63,992 nt of DNA from Bacillota bacterium (GTDB taxonomy: Bacteria > Bacillota > Clostridia > Clostridiales > Clostridiaceae). Position numbers and translations under genes: made by a program. The DNA is taken from NCBI GenBank assembly GCA_023399035.1, contig JAEWQX010000244.1, positions 1 through 63,992 of the forward strand, read 5' to 3'. Positions 7,465 through 16,532 of the stretch are shown in pieces (the first letter of the stretch is position 1; each line of letters begins with the position of its first letter). The notes beneath the pieces were generated by a model. The model was not told the origin of the DNA. It made no database searches and saw only the letters and a list, made by a program, of their open reading frames with translations.

Positions 7465-8241
7465 TTAAAAATTATTCATTACGCAGTCCCACATCATCTT
7501 ACCACACTTAGCCAATGTTACAGTTCCATAAACACTGTTTGGAATTCCCATTGAAAGCACAGTAAATGTAAATGCACCTTTTTGAAGATGTAATAAAGCT
7601 GTATCATTTTCTACGCCGCTCTTGTCACCTGTCTTACTGGAAATTTCATATTTCAAATCATCTGGAATATATAATGCAAGTTTATTTTTCATCTGCTGTC
7701 TCTGAAGAATATCTATAAGCATAGTACTGTTTTTTTCATTTAAGAAAGATGCATTATAAAGATGCTTCCATATCTTTGATAAATCAAGGGCACTTGTTAT
7801 GTTTTCAATTCCATTTCCTGCTGCTCTTTCATCAGAAGTCTTTCTGTTTAATTTTGTATTTTTTAATTCCTGGCTTTGTATATCCTCATTAATCGTATCC
7901 ATGCCAACAATATCGATAAGCTTATTTGCTGCAGTGTTATCGCTTTGAATAAGCATTGCAACTAATAATTCAAAGAATGTGTACTCCCTGTTATTAAATT
8001 CATGGATAATACCTGTTCCATATACTTTGTCTTCTTCATTAATTGTTATTTTGTCTAAGAATGATCCTTTTCCATCTTCAACATATTTAATTGCTGAAAC
8101 TGCTATAGGAAGTTTCATGCATCCTGCACTTGTCATCTGAACATTTTCATTATATCCATAACAAAATCCACTTTGTAAATCTTCAAAGAAAAATGCATAT
8201 GTTCCTATCCTTGTTTCTAAATACTTCTTTATTTCTTTCAT
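7465..8241 (-). CDS. Class A beta-lactamase-fold protein lacking the catalytic serine
   Basis: A serine hydrolase of the beta-lactamase type (about 258 residues) without a signal peptide, so probably cytosolic. The SDN motif (QSDNTAANKLID) and the KTG motif (SSKTGDKSG) are intact. The SxxK position, however, reads G-C-M-K in TSAGCMKLPIAV, so the nucleophilic serine is glycine. It is therefore unlikely to hydrolyse beta-lactams by the usual route. It may be a binding protein or may use another residue. GTGGTGGG lies just before two adjacent ATGs (8244 and 8241); the second has the better spacing. It is followed by a terminator and is apparently monocistronic. Confidence 0.8.
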   Translation of the reverse strand: MKEIKKYLETRIGTYAFFFEDLQSGFCYGYNENVQMTSAGCMKLPIAVSAIKYVEDGKGSFLDKITINEEDKVYGTGIIHEFNNREYTFFELLVAMLIQSDNTAANKLIDIVGMDTINEDIQSQELKNTKLNRKTSDERAAGNGIENITSALDLSKIWKHLYNASFLNEKNSTMLIDILQRQQMKNKLALYIPDDLKYEISSKTGDKSGVENDTALLHLQKGAFTFTVLSMGIPNSVYGTVTLAKCGKMMWDCVMNNF

Positions 8242-8335
8242 CATACCCACCACTTTCTAAAATACTAATTAATGTCACCAGGCATATTATATCTTCAATG
8301 TTAATTAAAACAGATATAAATCTTTGTCAAAACTT

Positions 8336-9433
8336 CTAATCAGCAAAGGATATACCTATCTTCTTTGCAACTGTTACTAATTCCCCGTGAGGATCTACCT
8401 TTTTGTTATTTCCTATTACATTTTCAAGACTATCATAAGTTATTTCATTACCTTTTAAACATACCATGCTTCCAAACTTTTCTTCATTAATAAGCTCTAC
8501 TGCAGCAACACCATATCTTGTTGATAATATCCTGTCAAATGTGCATGTAGTTCCGCCTCTCTGAATATGACCAAGAACAGTACATCTTACTTCTTTTTCC
8601 TTTACAATCTTTTCAAGGTCTTCTGCAAGCTTGTTTCCAATACCTCCAAGCCTTATTGGATCAGGACTGTCATGTACTATTTTAGCTATCATAACATCAC
8701 CATCTTTAGGTTTTGCACCTTCTGCCACAACTATTATAGTAAACAATTTACCCTGTTTTTCTCTGTCTTCAATTTTTTCAACAATTTTATTTATATCATA
8801 TGGGATTTCTGGTAATAATATAACATCTGCTGAACCAGCTATTCCAGATTCTAATGCTATAAAACCTGCATTTCTCCCCATAACTTCTAATATCATGATT
8901 CTATGGTGAGATTCTGCTGTTGTATGCAGCCTATCCAATGCCTCTGTTGCTACACCTATTGATGTATTAAACCCAAATGTTATATCTGTTGATCCTAAAT
9001 CATTGTCAATAGTTTTTGGAACACCTATTACCTTAACACCTTTTCTTGCAAAATCTCTTGCTGAAGTAAGAGTTCCATCCCCACCTATTACAACCAGAAC
9101 ATCAACATTTTCCTTTTTTAAATTCTCAACTGCTACATCCGAAACGTCTTTCTTTACTGTTTTTCCATCTTCTACAATAGCATAATCGAATAAATTATCT
9201 TTATTTGAACTATAAAGAATTGTTCCTCCTCTAGGTAAAAGACCTGATACAGTAGATAAATCAAGTTTCATGAAATCATTGTTATACAATCCTCTGTAGC
9301 CGAATTTATAACCAATAACTTCATAACCATAATTTAAAATTGCTGATCTTGTCACTGCTCTTATTACTGCATTTAGACCGGGGCAGTCTCCCCCTCCAGT
9401 TAATAGTGCTATTTTCTTAATCTCTTTCTTCAT
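8336..9433 (-). CDS. pfkA: 6-phosphofructokinase
   Basis: Phosphorylates fructose 6-phosphate in glycolysis. The nucleotide loop GGGDCPGLNAVIRAV, the GGDGT motif and the catalytic PKTIDND segment are all present. Glycine in GGDGT is the ATP-type residue, while Lys in PKTIDND is typical of pyrophosphate-type and mixed-substrate enzymes, so the donor is not certain. The open frame extends 21 codons further upstream, but AGGGGGA lies five bases before the ATG at 9433, giving 365 residues. It stands alone, without the pyruvate kinase gene often found next to pfkA. Confidence 0.93.
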   Translation of the reverse strand: MKKEIKKIALLTGGGDCPGLNAVIRAVTRSAILNYGYEVIGYKFGYRGLYNNDFMKLDLSTVSGLLPRGGTILYSSNKDNLFDYAIVEDGKTVKKDVSDVAVENLKKENVDVLVVIGGDGTLTSARDFARKGVKVIGVPKTIDNDLGSTDITFGFNTSIGVATEALDRLHTTAESHHRIMILEVMGRNAGFIALESGIAGSADVILLPEIPYDINKIVEKIEDREKQGKLFTIIVVAEGAKPKDGDVMIAKIVHDSPDPIRLGGIGNKLAEDLEKIVKEKEVRCTVLGHIQRGGTTCTFDRILSTRYGVAAVELINEEKFGSMVCLKGNEITYDSLENVIGNNKKVDPHGELVTVAKKIGISFAD

Positions 9434-9956
9434 TTTAATCCCCCTATACCATAATCTCTCCAACAAATTTTCATTATTTTCTGAATATTTGCCCAAAAAA
9501 ATTTTTGCTCATCCCATATCTTAAAATAGAATCTCATATTAAGTATACGATTACTTCTATTTATTTTATGATATCATAAACTTTTATTTATGAAAAGTAT
9601 AAATTGACAATGTATTCTTTATTATATAAATTTTTCTAGAAAATCCTTTCAATATATGAAATATATTTTTTAATAACTGCTTGATATAAGTTAAGGCTAT
9701 AATATAAGTTTCTCAATTAATATGCAGTCATTACGCCCCAACTGCCAACTACAGCATATATAATATAATTATATATAAACTTTTTTGATATATACCAATA
9801 AATATTAATTACATCTTAAATATTATGTAAATTAATTAATTAATTATAGATTTGCATATAAAAATACAGCAGCTATCATCTTATTCATTATTTTAAAATA
9901 TATCTCATTATATCTAAAAATAATCTAAATAATCTAATATGCTGCTGTAATTAAAA
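9434..9956. other. Long AT-rich intergenic region between pfkA and uppP
   Basis: No convincing gene. It holds a weak minus-strand promoter candidate for pfkA (TTGAAA 9647-9652, 18-bp spacer, TATATA 9623-9628), which would give a leader of about 190 bases, and at its right end the uppP terminator. A fragment CCCCAACTGCCAACTAC near 9735 resembles one arm of the dispersed repeat family but has no partner arm. Confidence 0.4.
9866..9948 (-). terminator. Probable uppP terminator with a large loop
   Basis: ACAGCAGC (9941-9948 on the complement) pairs with GCTGCTGT (9866-9873) across a loop of about 67 AT-rich bases, followed by ATTTTTA. The long loop makes it less certain than the others. Confidence 0.5.
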
Positions 9957-10817
9957 TTACACGCTTAAATTCATTCCTAATAACATTAATATTACAAAAA
10001 TAATACCAACACCTACTCTATATACTGCAAAGACTCTCATAGGTCTCTTCTTTAAATAGGCTACGAATTTTTCCATAACAACAATTGAAACTATAAATGC
10101 CACAATAAATCCAATTATTAATGTAACCCATAATGTAAGTGTCATTTGTGAATAATCAAACTTTAAAAGATCAAGTCCACTTGACCCCACCATAGCTGGT
10201 ATAGCTAAAAAGAATGAAAATTCTGCTGCAATAGGAGTAGATAAACCTGCAACCCATCCACCCATTATTGTTGATGCACTTCTAGACATTCCCGGCCATG
10301 CAGCCAGTATCTGGAATACACCTACTTTTAAAGCTTGGATTGGTGTTATATTATCTATATTTTTAACTGAATTTTTCTTTCTTCTGAATTTATTTTCTAT
10401 TACTATTAATAGACATCCACCAACTATAAGCCCAACTGCAACTGCTTTTATGTTAAATAAGCTCTTTATCTTGCTGTAAAAAAGCAATCCAAATATAAGC
10501 ATAGGTATGCTTCCAACTATTACATTTATCCCAAAATCAAATCCAGTCTTACCTTTCTTCCCCTTTGAGAATATATACATAAAAAATTCTATTACACTGT
10601 CTTTAATTTTCTTCCAATATAATACTACAACTGCCAGTATTGCTCCAAGCTGTATTACAACCTCAAACATATCAACAAATTCTTTAGGGTCATTAAATCC
10701 AATAATGCTTGATGCAATTATCATATGACCTGTTGATGATACCGGAATAAATTCAGTAAATCCTTCTACTATAGCTATGATTATAGCTTTTAGTATGAAT
10801 AAAAAGTCTAATCCCAC
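9957..10817 (-). CDS. uppP: Undecaprenyl-diphosphatase
   Basis: A membrane phosphatase (BacA family) that recycles undecaprenyl pyrophosphate for peptidoglycan and polysaccharide assembly; overexpression is known to give bacitracin resistance. The two signature regions are present: EGFTEFIPVSSTGHM near residue 18 and GMSRSASTI near 174. At least seven hydrophobic segments are visible, and length (286) is usual. The start is a GTG seven bases after GAGTG. A good promoter lies just upstream. Confidence 0.94.
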   Translation of the reverse strand: MGLDFLFILKAIIIAIVEGFTEFIPVSSTGHMIIASSIIGFNDPKEFVDMFEVVIQLGAILAVVVLYWKKIKDSVIEFFMYIFSKGKKGKTGFDFGINVIVGSIPMLIFGLLFYSKIKSLFNIKAVAVGLIVGGCLLIVIENKFRRKKNSVKNIDNITPIQALKVGVFQILAAWPGMSRSASTIMGGWVAGLSTPIAAEFSFFLAIPAMVGSSGLDLLKFDYSQMTLTLWVTLIIGFIVAFIVSIVVMEKFVAYLKKRPMRVFAVYRVGVGIIFVILMLLGMNLSV

Positions 10818-10851
10818 TAATTATCACTCACTTTCTTTTTCGCTCTATTTT

Positions 10852-10880
10852 ATTATAATAATATATCTAAACCTTGTAAA
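10852..10880 (-). promoter_or_regulatory. Sigma-A promoter of uppP
   Basis: TTTACA (10875-10880), a 17-bp spacer and a perfect TATAAT (10852-10857) lie about 35 bp before the uppP GTG. Confidence 0.7.
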
Positions 10881-10910
10881 TATAATAAAATCATTGTAAT
10901 AAATATATAA

Positions 10911-12038
10911 TTATTTCTTTTCTATTGTCACACTGCTCATTGTATTTTCTCCATCCAGAGATAGTTCAATTGTGTTCTTTCCTTTTATCAGTTCAACTTC
11001 TTTATTATCATAAACTTCTTCATATCCCTGTCCATTTATATTGATATAAAAGGATTCTAGTACTTTATCATCTTTAAATGCTGCTATAAATACAGTGTTT
11101 TCTTTTTCTTTCTTTCCTTTATCCTTTTTCTTTTCTTCATCGCTATTATGAGAAATTGCTCCACATACTAATAAATATGCTTTTTCATCGCTTCCAACAA
11201 GTGTATCAAAAGGGCTCTTTTCAAAAAGCTTTGTTTCTTTTGTAAATACTGTTGGTGCTGCAAATTTATTTTTTAATTTATATTCAACTGCGCTGTCATT
11301 TTTTATATATGTAACATTACAGTTGCTTCTTCTCTTTTCACTGCTGTTTTCAATAGATAATGTATATGAGTCAAAATATTTGCTTATATTATTTTTATAA
11401 TCAAGCTGAGATGTATTTCCCATATATGCAATATTCTTTATGTTGCTGTTGACGACTTCAATTGCAGACAATTTCCTGTCGCCATCTTCAAAATATCCTC
11501 CATCATTAAAGTCAACCATTATCCATTTATTATAATCATTGCTCCAGTATTCAAGAACATAATATTCAATATCTGAATGAAGTTCTGCATCACCTTTTCT
11601 GAATATACCAATCCTGCTTGTTATTCCAATAGAGTTTACAAAGTCTCTTGCTACTATTGCCATATCCTTAAATGATGCTTTATTAGACTGACTCTTTCTT
11701 GACAATATATCATAACCATTATTAAGGCCTGTATCGTCAATTCTATCCACTTTAATCATGCTTCTTACAATTTCCACTGATTTTAGAACTTTATTAAATT
11801 CGCTTCCTGCATCACTTACATTGTCATTTATCTTGTATGTTGAATTCAACAAATCCAGCTTTTCATTTGGAAACTTATCATAGAAAAATACAACATTATT
11901 TTCGTTGTAGAAATTATTCCATTCAACAATTTCAATTCCTTTATTAGATATTATATTAATCATAGTTAATATAATAGCTCCGATTAATAACACAATACCA
12001 AAAATAATTTTAAAACGGTTCTTACCTAACACAGACAT
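10911..12038 (-). CDS. Membrane-anchored, degenerate transglutaminase-like protein
   Basis: About 375 residues with one N-terminal membrane segment (FKIIFGIVLLIGAIILTMI), the rest probably outside the cell. Residues of roughly 115-200 follow a transglutaminase/protease core: the helix ending in SIGITSRIG corresponds to the conserved GIPAR region, and WIMVDFN to the terminal Asp strand. The catalytic Cys position is Phe (KASFKDMA), and the His position in the YYVLEYW strand is also not His, so it should be inactive. A Lys/Glu-rich linker precedes a C-terminal beta-rich segment. AGGGGTG lies six bases before the ATG at 12038. Its neighbour upstream is a TPR membrane protein. Function is unknown. 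Confidence 0.7.
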   Translation of the reverse strand: MSVLGKNRFKIIFGIVLLIGAIILTMINIISNKGIEIVEWNNFYNENNVVFFYDKFPNEKLDLLNSTYKINDNVSDAGSEFNKVLKSVEIVRSMIKVDRIDDTGLNNGYDILSRKSQSNKASFKDMAIVARDFVNSIGITSRIGIFRKGDAELHSDIEYYVLEYWSNDYNKWIMVDFNDGGYFEDGDRKLSAIEVVNSNIKNIAYMGNTSQLDYKNNISKYFDSYTLSIENSSEKRRSNCNVTYIKNDSAVEYKLKNKFAAPTVFTKETKLFEKSPFDTLVGSDEKAYLLVCGAISHNSDEEKKKDKGKKEKENTVFIAAFKDDKVLESFYININGQGYEEVYDNKEVELIKGKNTIELSLDGENTMSSVTIEKK

Positions 12039-12241
12039 TCCCATCACCCCTAAAAATACTTTTATAAAGATTAACTATTCATATAAGACGTCATTATATA
12101 TAGAGAGAAATACAAATTTTAATAGTTCCCGTATATTTTCGACTATATCCTTTATATAATAACTGTTTAAGGACTATATCACATTAATAAATTTAATTCT
12201 GATATAATCCTTAACATTTTCATTCCATGAATTCTGTATTA

Positions 12242-13987
12242 TTAATAAATTAATTTTACTTCTGATACTACTCCGTTTTTATTTGATGAACTACTATCTT
12301 TAGAAGAATCATAAAGAACCTTTATTCTATTGTAGTTATCTGTTATTATCTGTTTTTCTGTACTGCTTGTAGTTTCAGTAATTCCTTCATAAGCTGCTTT
12401 AATATTTGTCATTGCTCTGCTTATATTATGCTCAACATATATATAGTAATATGCTGCATCATTTAAAGTAGCAATGTCATTATTATCAATGTCATAAGCC
12501 TTTCTTATCTGGCTCATTCCATCTTCACTTTTATTCTGTTCTAAATATATACATCCTAATGTTCTATAATACTTTGGATCTTTGCTGTTTAATGAAATAC
12601 TCTTCTTTAGTAAATCTACTGCTTCATCAACTCTCTGATTATTATACTGGATTAAAGCCATCTTATAATAAACCTCTGAGTTATCAGGTTTAATTTCAGA
12701 AGCTAATGTGTAGTAATAAAGACCCTTACTGCTATCCTGAAGAACATCTTTATAATATTCTGCAGTTGTTATCACATTTCCAAAGTTAAATGGTTCTTTA
12801 TATAATGCAGTTCTTAAATAAGGCTCTTCTTCTGCTGCCTTTTTTTGTGCTAATAAAATTGATGGAATAAGTGAACTATACGTTCTAGAATAATCCCTGT
12901 TGAGAGTTATTGACTTCTTTGCACTCTTTAAGGCATCTGCATACTTTCCTTCATAGTAAAAATTAAGTGCATCTGCATACGCTCCAACAAAATTATCTTC
13001 ATTTAAATCTGAGATTTTTTCTAAAGCTTTTTCAGTTTTTTTGTCTTTTTCCTGTTCAACATATATCTTAGTCTTTATAAATAAATAATTAGTATTATCA
13101 CCAAAGTCCTCTTCAAGCTTATTCATAAGTTCTTCACATTTAGATATATCTGCTGAATCCATTGAATAAACCTTTGCTAAAAATAGCTTATAAATATTAT
13201 TTTCCTTATCTGCTTCCTGAAGTTTATTAATAGAACTTATTATATTAGCTTTATTATATCTAGATGCATCTTCTATGGCATCAAATATATTGACATTGTT
13301 TTCATCCAGTTCATAAGCATTCATAAGCTGCCTTAATCCATTCTGGTACTTCCCTAGAATCATATTCATCTTTGCAGCAGTCACTAATTCATTAGAATCC
13401 GTATCATCATCTGCAAAAGAATTTATTATTTCTTCTGCCTTTTTATTATCATTATTAGCTATATATACTGTAAACATTGTTTTTAATAGTTTCTCATCCT
13501 GTGGATACAATTCTAAAAAGAATTCTCCATATTCCAATGCTTTTTTATATTCGCCATTCATAAATGAATTATAAACTATATCATTTGCTAATTCTTTATC
13601 TTTTTCTTCAAACTCTTCATAATTTATATTTTTAGTATCAATGAGCTTATTTCTAGTATCATAAGCTTTTTGAATTAATTCATTTGATTTTTTATAATCA
13701 CCTTGAACCGAATATATTTCACTTATCTTTAAATTCCATTCTGGCCATTCTTCTTGCTTCTGTAATGAAGTATACTCTGAAATTGCTGCATCATACTTTC
13801 CATTAAGAAAAGCTTCTTCTCCTTTATTTGTAGCTATGGATACTGTCGTATCTTCAGTAGCCATTGAAAATTTCACAACTACTGCAACAATCATTGCTAT
13901 TAATATATAAATAATCATTAAAATAGTCGGTATAAAATACTTGCTTTTGGAAATATTTGTTCTAGTTTCTATGCTTTTCTCCAACAA
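12242..13987 (-). CDS. TPR-repeat membrane protein
   Basis: A 581-residue protein with one membrane helix at about residues 18-42 (IPTILMIIYILIAMIVAVVV), followed by an extended array of tetratricopeptide-like helical pairs to about residue 545 and a Ser-rich tail. TPR arrays bind other proteins; no enzyme motif is visible. The start is TTG, with AAGGGGGA seven bases before it. It is followed in the same direction by the transglutaminase-like gene about 200 bp downstream, and the pair may act together at the cell surface, but this is inference from position only. Confidence 0.8.
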   Translation of the reverse strand: MLEKSIETRTNISKSKYFIPTILMIIYILIAMIVAVVVKFSMATEDTTVSIATNKGEEAFLNGKYDAAISEYTSLQKQEEWPEWNLKISEIYSVQGDYKKSNELIQKAYDTRNKLIDTKNINYEEFEEKDKELANDIVYNSFMNGEYKKALEYGEFFLELYPQDEKLLKTMFTVYIANNDNKKAEEIINSFADDDTDSNELVTAAKMNMILGKYQNGLRQLMNAYELDENNVNIFDAIEDASRYNKANIISSINKLQEADKENNIYKLFLAKVYSMDSADISKCEELMNKLEEDFGDNTNYLFIKTKIYVEQEKDKKTEKALEKISDLNEDNFVGAYADALNFYYEGKYADALKSAKKSITLNRDYSRTYSSLIPSILLAQKKAAEEEPYLRTALYKEPFNFGNVITTAEYYKDVLQDSSKGLYYYTLASEIKPDNSEVYYKMALIQYNNQRVDEAVDLLKKSISLNSKDPKYYRTLGCIYLEQNKSEDGMSQIRKAYDIDNNDIATLNDAAYYYIYVEHNISRAMTNIKAAYEGITETTSSTEKQIITDNYNRIKVLYDSSKDSSSSNKNGVVSEVKLIY

Positions 13988-14111
13988 AAAATCCCCCTTA
14001 ATTTTTCTTTTTATTTATACTAAACTTTATTTTATCAAAAATTCGCATAAAAATCTACACAATCCAGAGTTTTAACATTTTATTGCATTATTTTTAAACT
14101 ATATGAAAAAA

Positions 14112-14159
14112 ATATCTCTTTGTGAAATATCAATAATTCTGACATTTCACAAGAGATAT
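14112..14159 (-). terminator. ychF terminator
   Basis: ATATCTCTT-GTGAAAT pairs with ATTTCAC-AAAGAGATAT with one bulge, followed on the minus strand by a run of seven T. Confidence 0.8.
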
Positions 14160-14236
14160 CTTAAATCAATAATTCTATTATATATTCATAATCATAGGAT
14201 AAAATATTATATGCACAAAAATAAATAACTATATCA

Positions 14237-15322
14237 TTATACGTTAAATCTGAAGTTTACAACGTCTCCGTCCTGCATAACATAGTCTTTACCTTCAAGT
14301 CTGAACTTACCGTGTTCTTTAGCTGCAGCTTCTGATCCGCATTCAACTAAATCGTTGTATCCAACAACTTCGGCTCTGATGAATCCTCTTTCAATATCGC
14401 TGTGGATTTTACCAGCCGCTTGAGGAGCCTTAGTTCCTCTCTTAATAGTCCACGCTCTTACTTCCTGAACACCTGCTGTTAAGAAACTCATAAGCCCTAA
14501 TAATCTATAACTTGTTTCTATTAATTTATCTAATCCTGATTCTTCTAAACCATATTCAGCTAGCATTTCAGCTTTTTCATCATCTTCAAGACCTGACATT
14601 TCTTCTTCTATTTTAGCACTTACAACCATTACTTCTGAATTTTCGCTTGCTGCATATTCTTTTACTTTTTTAACATAATCATTATCAAAGTTTCCTTCCA
14701 TAACATCATCTTCTGATATGTTACAAGCATATAATACTGGCTTAGAAGTAATTAAAAATAAGCTTTTTACAAAAACTTGTTCATCTTCAGTGAATTCTAA
14801 TGTTCTTGCTGGCTTATTAGCTTCTAATTGCTCTTTTATTTTTTCCATTATTGCATATTCATATTTTGCAGTTTTATCACCTGATCTTACTAGCTTAATG
14901 CTCTTTTCCATTCTTCTTTCAAGCATTTCTAAATCAGAGAATATTAATTCTAAGTTTATTGTTTCTATATCTCTTATAGGATCAACATTTCCTTCAACGT
15001 GAACAACATTTTCATCATCAAAACATCTTACAACGTGAACGATTGCTGCAACTTCTCTTATGTTAGCTAAGAATTTATTTCCTAAACCTTCACCTTTTGA
15101 TGCACCCTTAACTAATCCTGCTATATCATAGAATTCTATTGCTGTATAAACTTTTCTCTTTGTATTATACATCTTTTCTAAAACATCTAATCTCTTATCT
15201 GGTACACTTACTACACCAACATTTGGCTCGATAGTACAGAATGGATAGTTAGCTGATTCTGCTCCTGCTTTTGTTATTGCATTAAACAATGTGCTCTTAC
15301 CTACATTTGGTAGACCTACCAT
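14237..15322 (-). CDS. ychF: Ribosome-binding ATPase YchF, N-terminus apparently damaged
   Basis: An OBG-family P-loop ATPase that binds ribosomes. The P-loop GLPNVGKST, the G3 region YDIAGLVKGASKGEG and the C-terminal TGS-like domain (about residues 280-361) are present. Family members normally begin M-K-L-G-(I/M)-V-G, and the DNA just upstream reads in frame TAG-AAG-AAA-TTA-GGT before the ATG used here, so K-L-G is present but the expected ATG is AAG, or is broken by an inserted base. The first usable start is thus the ATG at 15322, which lacks a well-placed ribosome site and shortens the first strand. The protein may be poorly made, use a non-standard start, or reflect a sequence error. 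Confidence 0.9.
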   Translation of the reverse strand: MVGLPNVGKSTLFNAITKAGAESANYPFCTIEPNVGVVSVPDKRLDVLEKMYNTKRKVYTAIEFYDIAGLVKGASKGEGLGNKFLANIREVAAIVHVVRCFDDENVVHVEGNVDPIRDIETINLELIFSDLEMLERRMEKSIKLVRSGDKTAKYEYAIMEKIKEQLEANKPARTLEFTEDEQVFVKSLFLITSKPVLYACNISEDDVMEGNFDNDYVKKVKEYAASENSEVMVVSAKIEEEMSGLEDDEKAEMLAEYGLEESGLDKLIETSYRLLGLMSFLTAGVQEVRAWTIKRGTKAPQAAGKIHSDIERGFIRAEVVGYNDLVECGSEAAAKEHGKFRLEGKDYVMQDGDVVNFRFNV

Positions 15323-15586
15323 ACCTAATTTCTTCTATGTACATTCCTTTCCAACTCATAACTTTATATATTCTTTAACACTTTATATCACATACAATCA
15401 GCAGCTAATTCTTTGATGCTGACTGATGACTGTTAACTGACTAATAAATTCATCTTTAAAAATTATACTCTAGATATATTTTTATTTCAACATTTCTAGA
15501 TATAAATTACCATGAGTTTTATTTCATTAATTACAAATAATATTAATACTAAGATAAATTTTGATGAATTGAAGGTGAAATATTAG

Positions 15587-16474
15587 ATGAATAAATTTCT
15601 TAAATACACATTAGCTTTTTCATTATCACTAAGTATAGTTGCAAATATTGCTACACCTATTTCAGCATTAACCTCTAATATATCTGATAACATGTATTCA
15701 GAAGAATACTTCATAGATGATGGTGCACTAGGTGATATTGCTGACCTTGAGGAATTTCAGGATATATTTACATTTTCAAATGATCAGGGCGAATTAAACT
15801 GGTATTATGTGGGCAAAGGAAAGGACAATGTTGCTGAACCTCCAAAAGAATCTGCTTCCTTCCTAAAAGAAAATGACGCATACTACGTAGGGAATACTGA
15901 AGAAAAAATTATCTATCTTACATTTGATGAAGGTTATGAAAATGGCAATACAGGCAAAATACTGGATGTATTAAAGAAATTAAATGTTCCTGCTGCATTC
16001 TTTGTAGTTAAACCATATATAGACAAAGAACCTGATTTAGTTAAAAGAATGGTAGATGAAGGACACATTGTTGGAAATCATAGCGTACATCATCCTTCAA
16101 TGGCACAAATCCATGATTCTGATAAATTTAAATCTGAGATTACAGGCGTTGAAGATGCTTATAGAGAGTTGACTGGACAGGAAATGCCTAAATTTTTCAG
16201 GCCTCCTATGGGTAAATATTCAAAAGAATCTCTTGAAATGACAAAGAACTTAGGCTATAAGACAATTTTCTGGAGTTTTGCTTACAAAGACTGGCTAATA
16301 AATGATCAGCCTTCAGAAGAAAAAGGAATTCAAAAGATAACAAATGGATCCCATCCTGGATGCATAATGCTCCTACATGCTGTTTCCGATACAAACACAA
16401 AGATACTTGAACAGGTAATTAAAACTCTTCAGGATTCAGGATATGAGTTTAAATCTCTTAATGACCTGCCTTAA
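15587..16474 (+). CDS. pdaA: PdaA-type polysaccharide deacetylase (muramic delta-lactam synthesis)
   Basis: A secreted NodB-family de-N-acetylase. Residues 1-28 form a signal peptide. The NodB domain covers about 107-290 and has TFDEGYENG (metal Asp), HSVHHPSM (metal His pair), RPPMGKYS and a late LLHAVS. The DEGYENG form is characteristic of PdaA enzymes, which make muramic-delta-lactam in spore cortex. GAAGGTG precedes the ATG. It is the only plus-strand enzyme gene in this part and ends at a terminator shared with the next gene. The gene symbol rests on family resemblance. Confidence 0.85.
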   Translation: MNKFLKYTLAFSLSLSIVANIATPISALTSNISDNMYSEEYFIDDGALGDIADLEEFQDIFTFSNDQGELNWYYVGKGKDNVAEPPKESASFLKENDAYYVGNTEEKIIYLTFDEGYENGNTGKILDVLKKLNVPAAFFVVKPYIDKEPDLVKRMVDEGHIVGNHSVHHPSMAQIHDSDKFKSEITGVEDAYRELTGQEMPKFFRPPMGKYSKESLEMTKNLGYKTIFWSFAYKDWLINDQPSEEKGIQKITNGSHPGCIMLLHAVSDTNTKILEQVIKTLQDSGYEFKSLNDLP

Positions 16475-16478
16475 TAAA

Positions 16479-16506
16479 AAAAGTGCAGCTTTTAAACTGC
16501 ACTTTT
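16479..16506. terminator. Bidirectional terminator between pdaA and the bPH-like gene
   Basis: AAAAGTGCAG (16479-16488) pairs with CTGCACTTTT (16497-16506) around eight bases, with A and T runs on either side, serving both convergent genes. Confidence 0.85.
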
Positions 16507-16532
16507 TCATGATCAATATACTTAAATAAAAA

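Noticed and set aside
9605..9630. Plus-strand TTGACA with TATAAA downstream in the pfkA-uppP gap
   Set aside because: The spacer is only 15 bp and no plus-strand gene follows.
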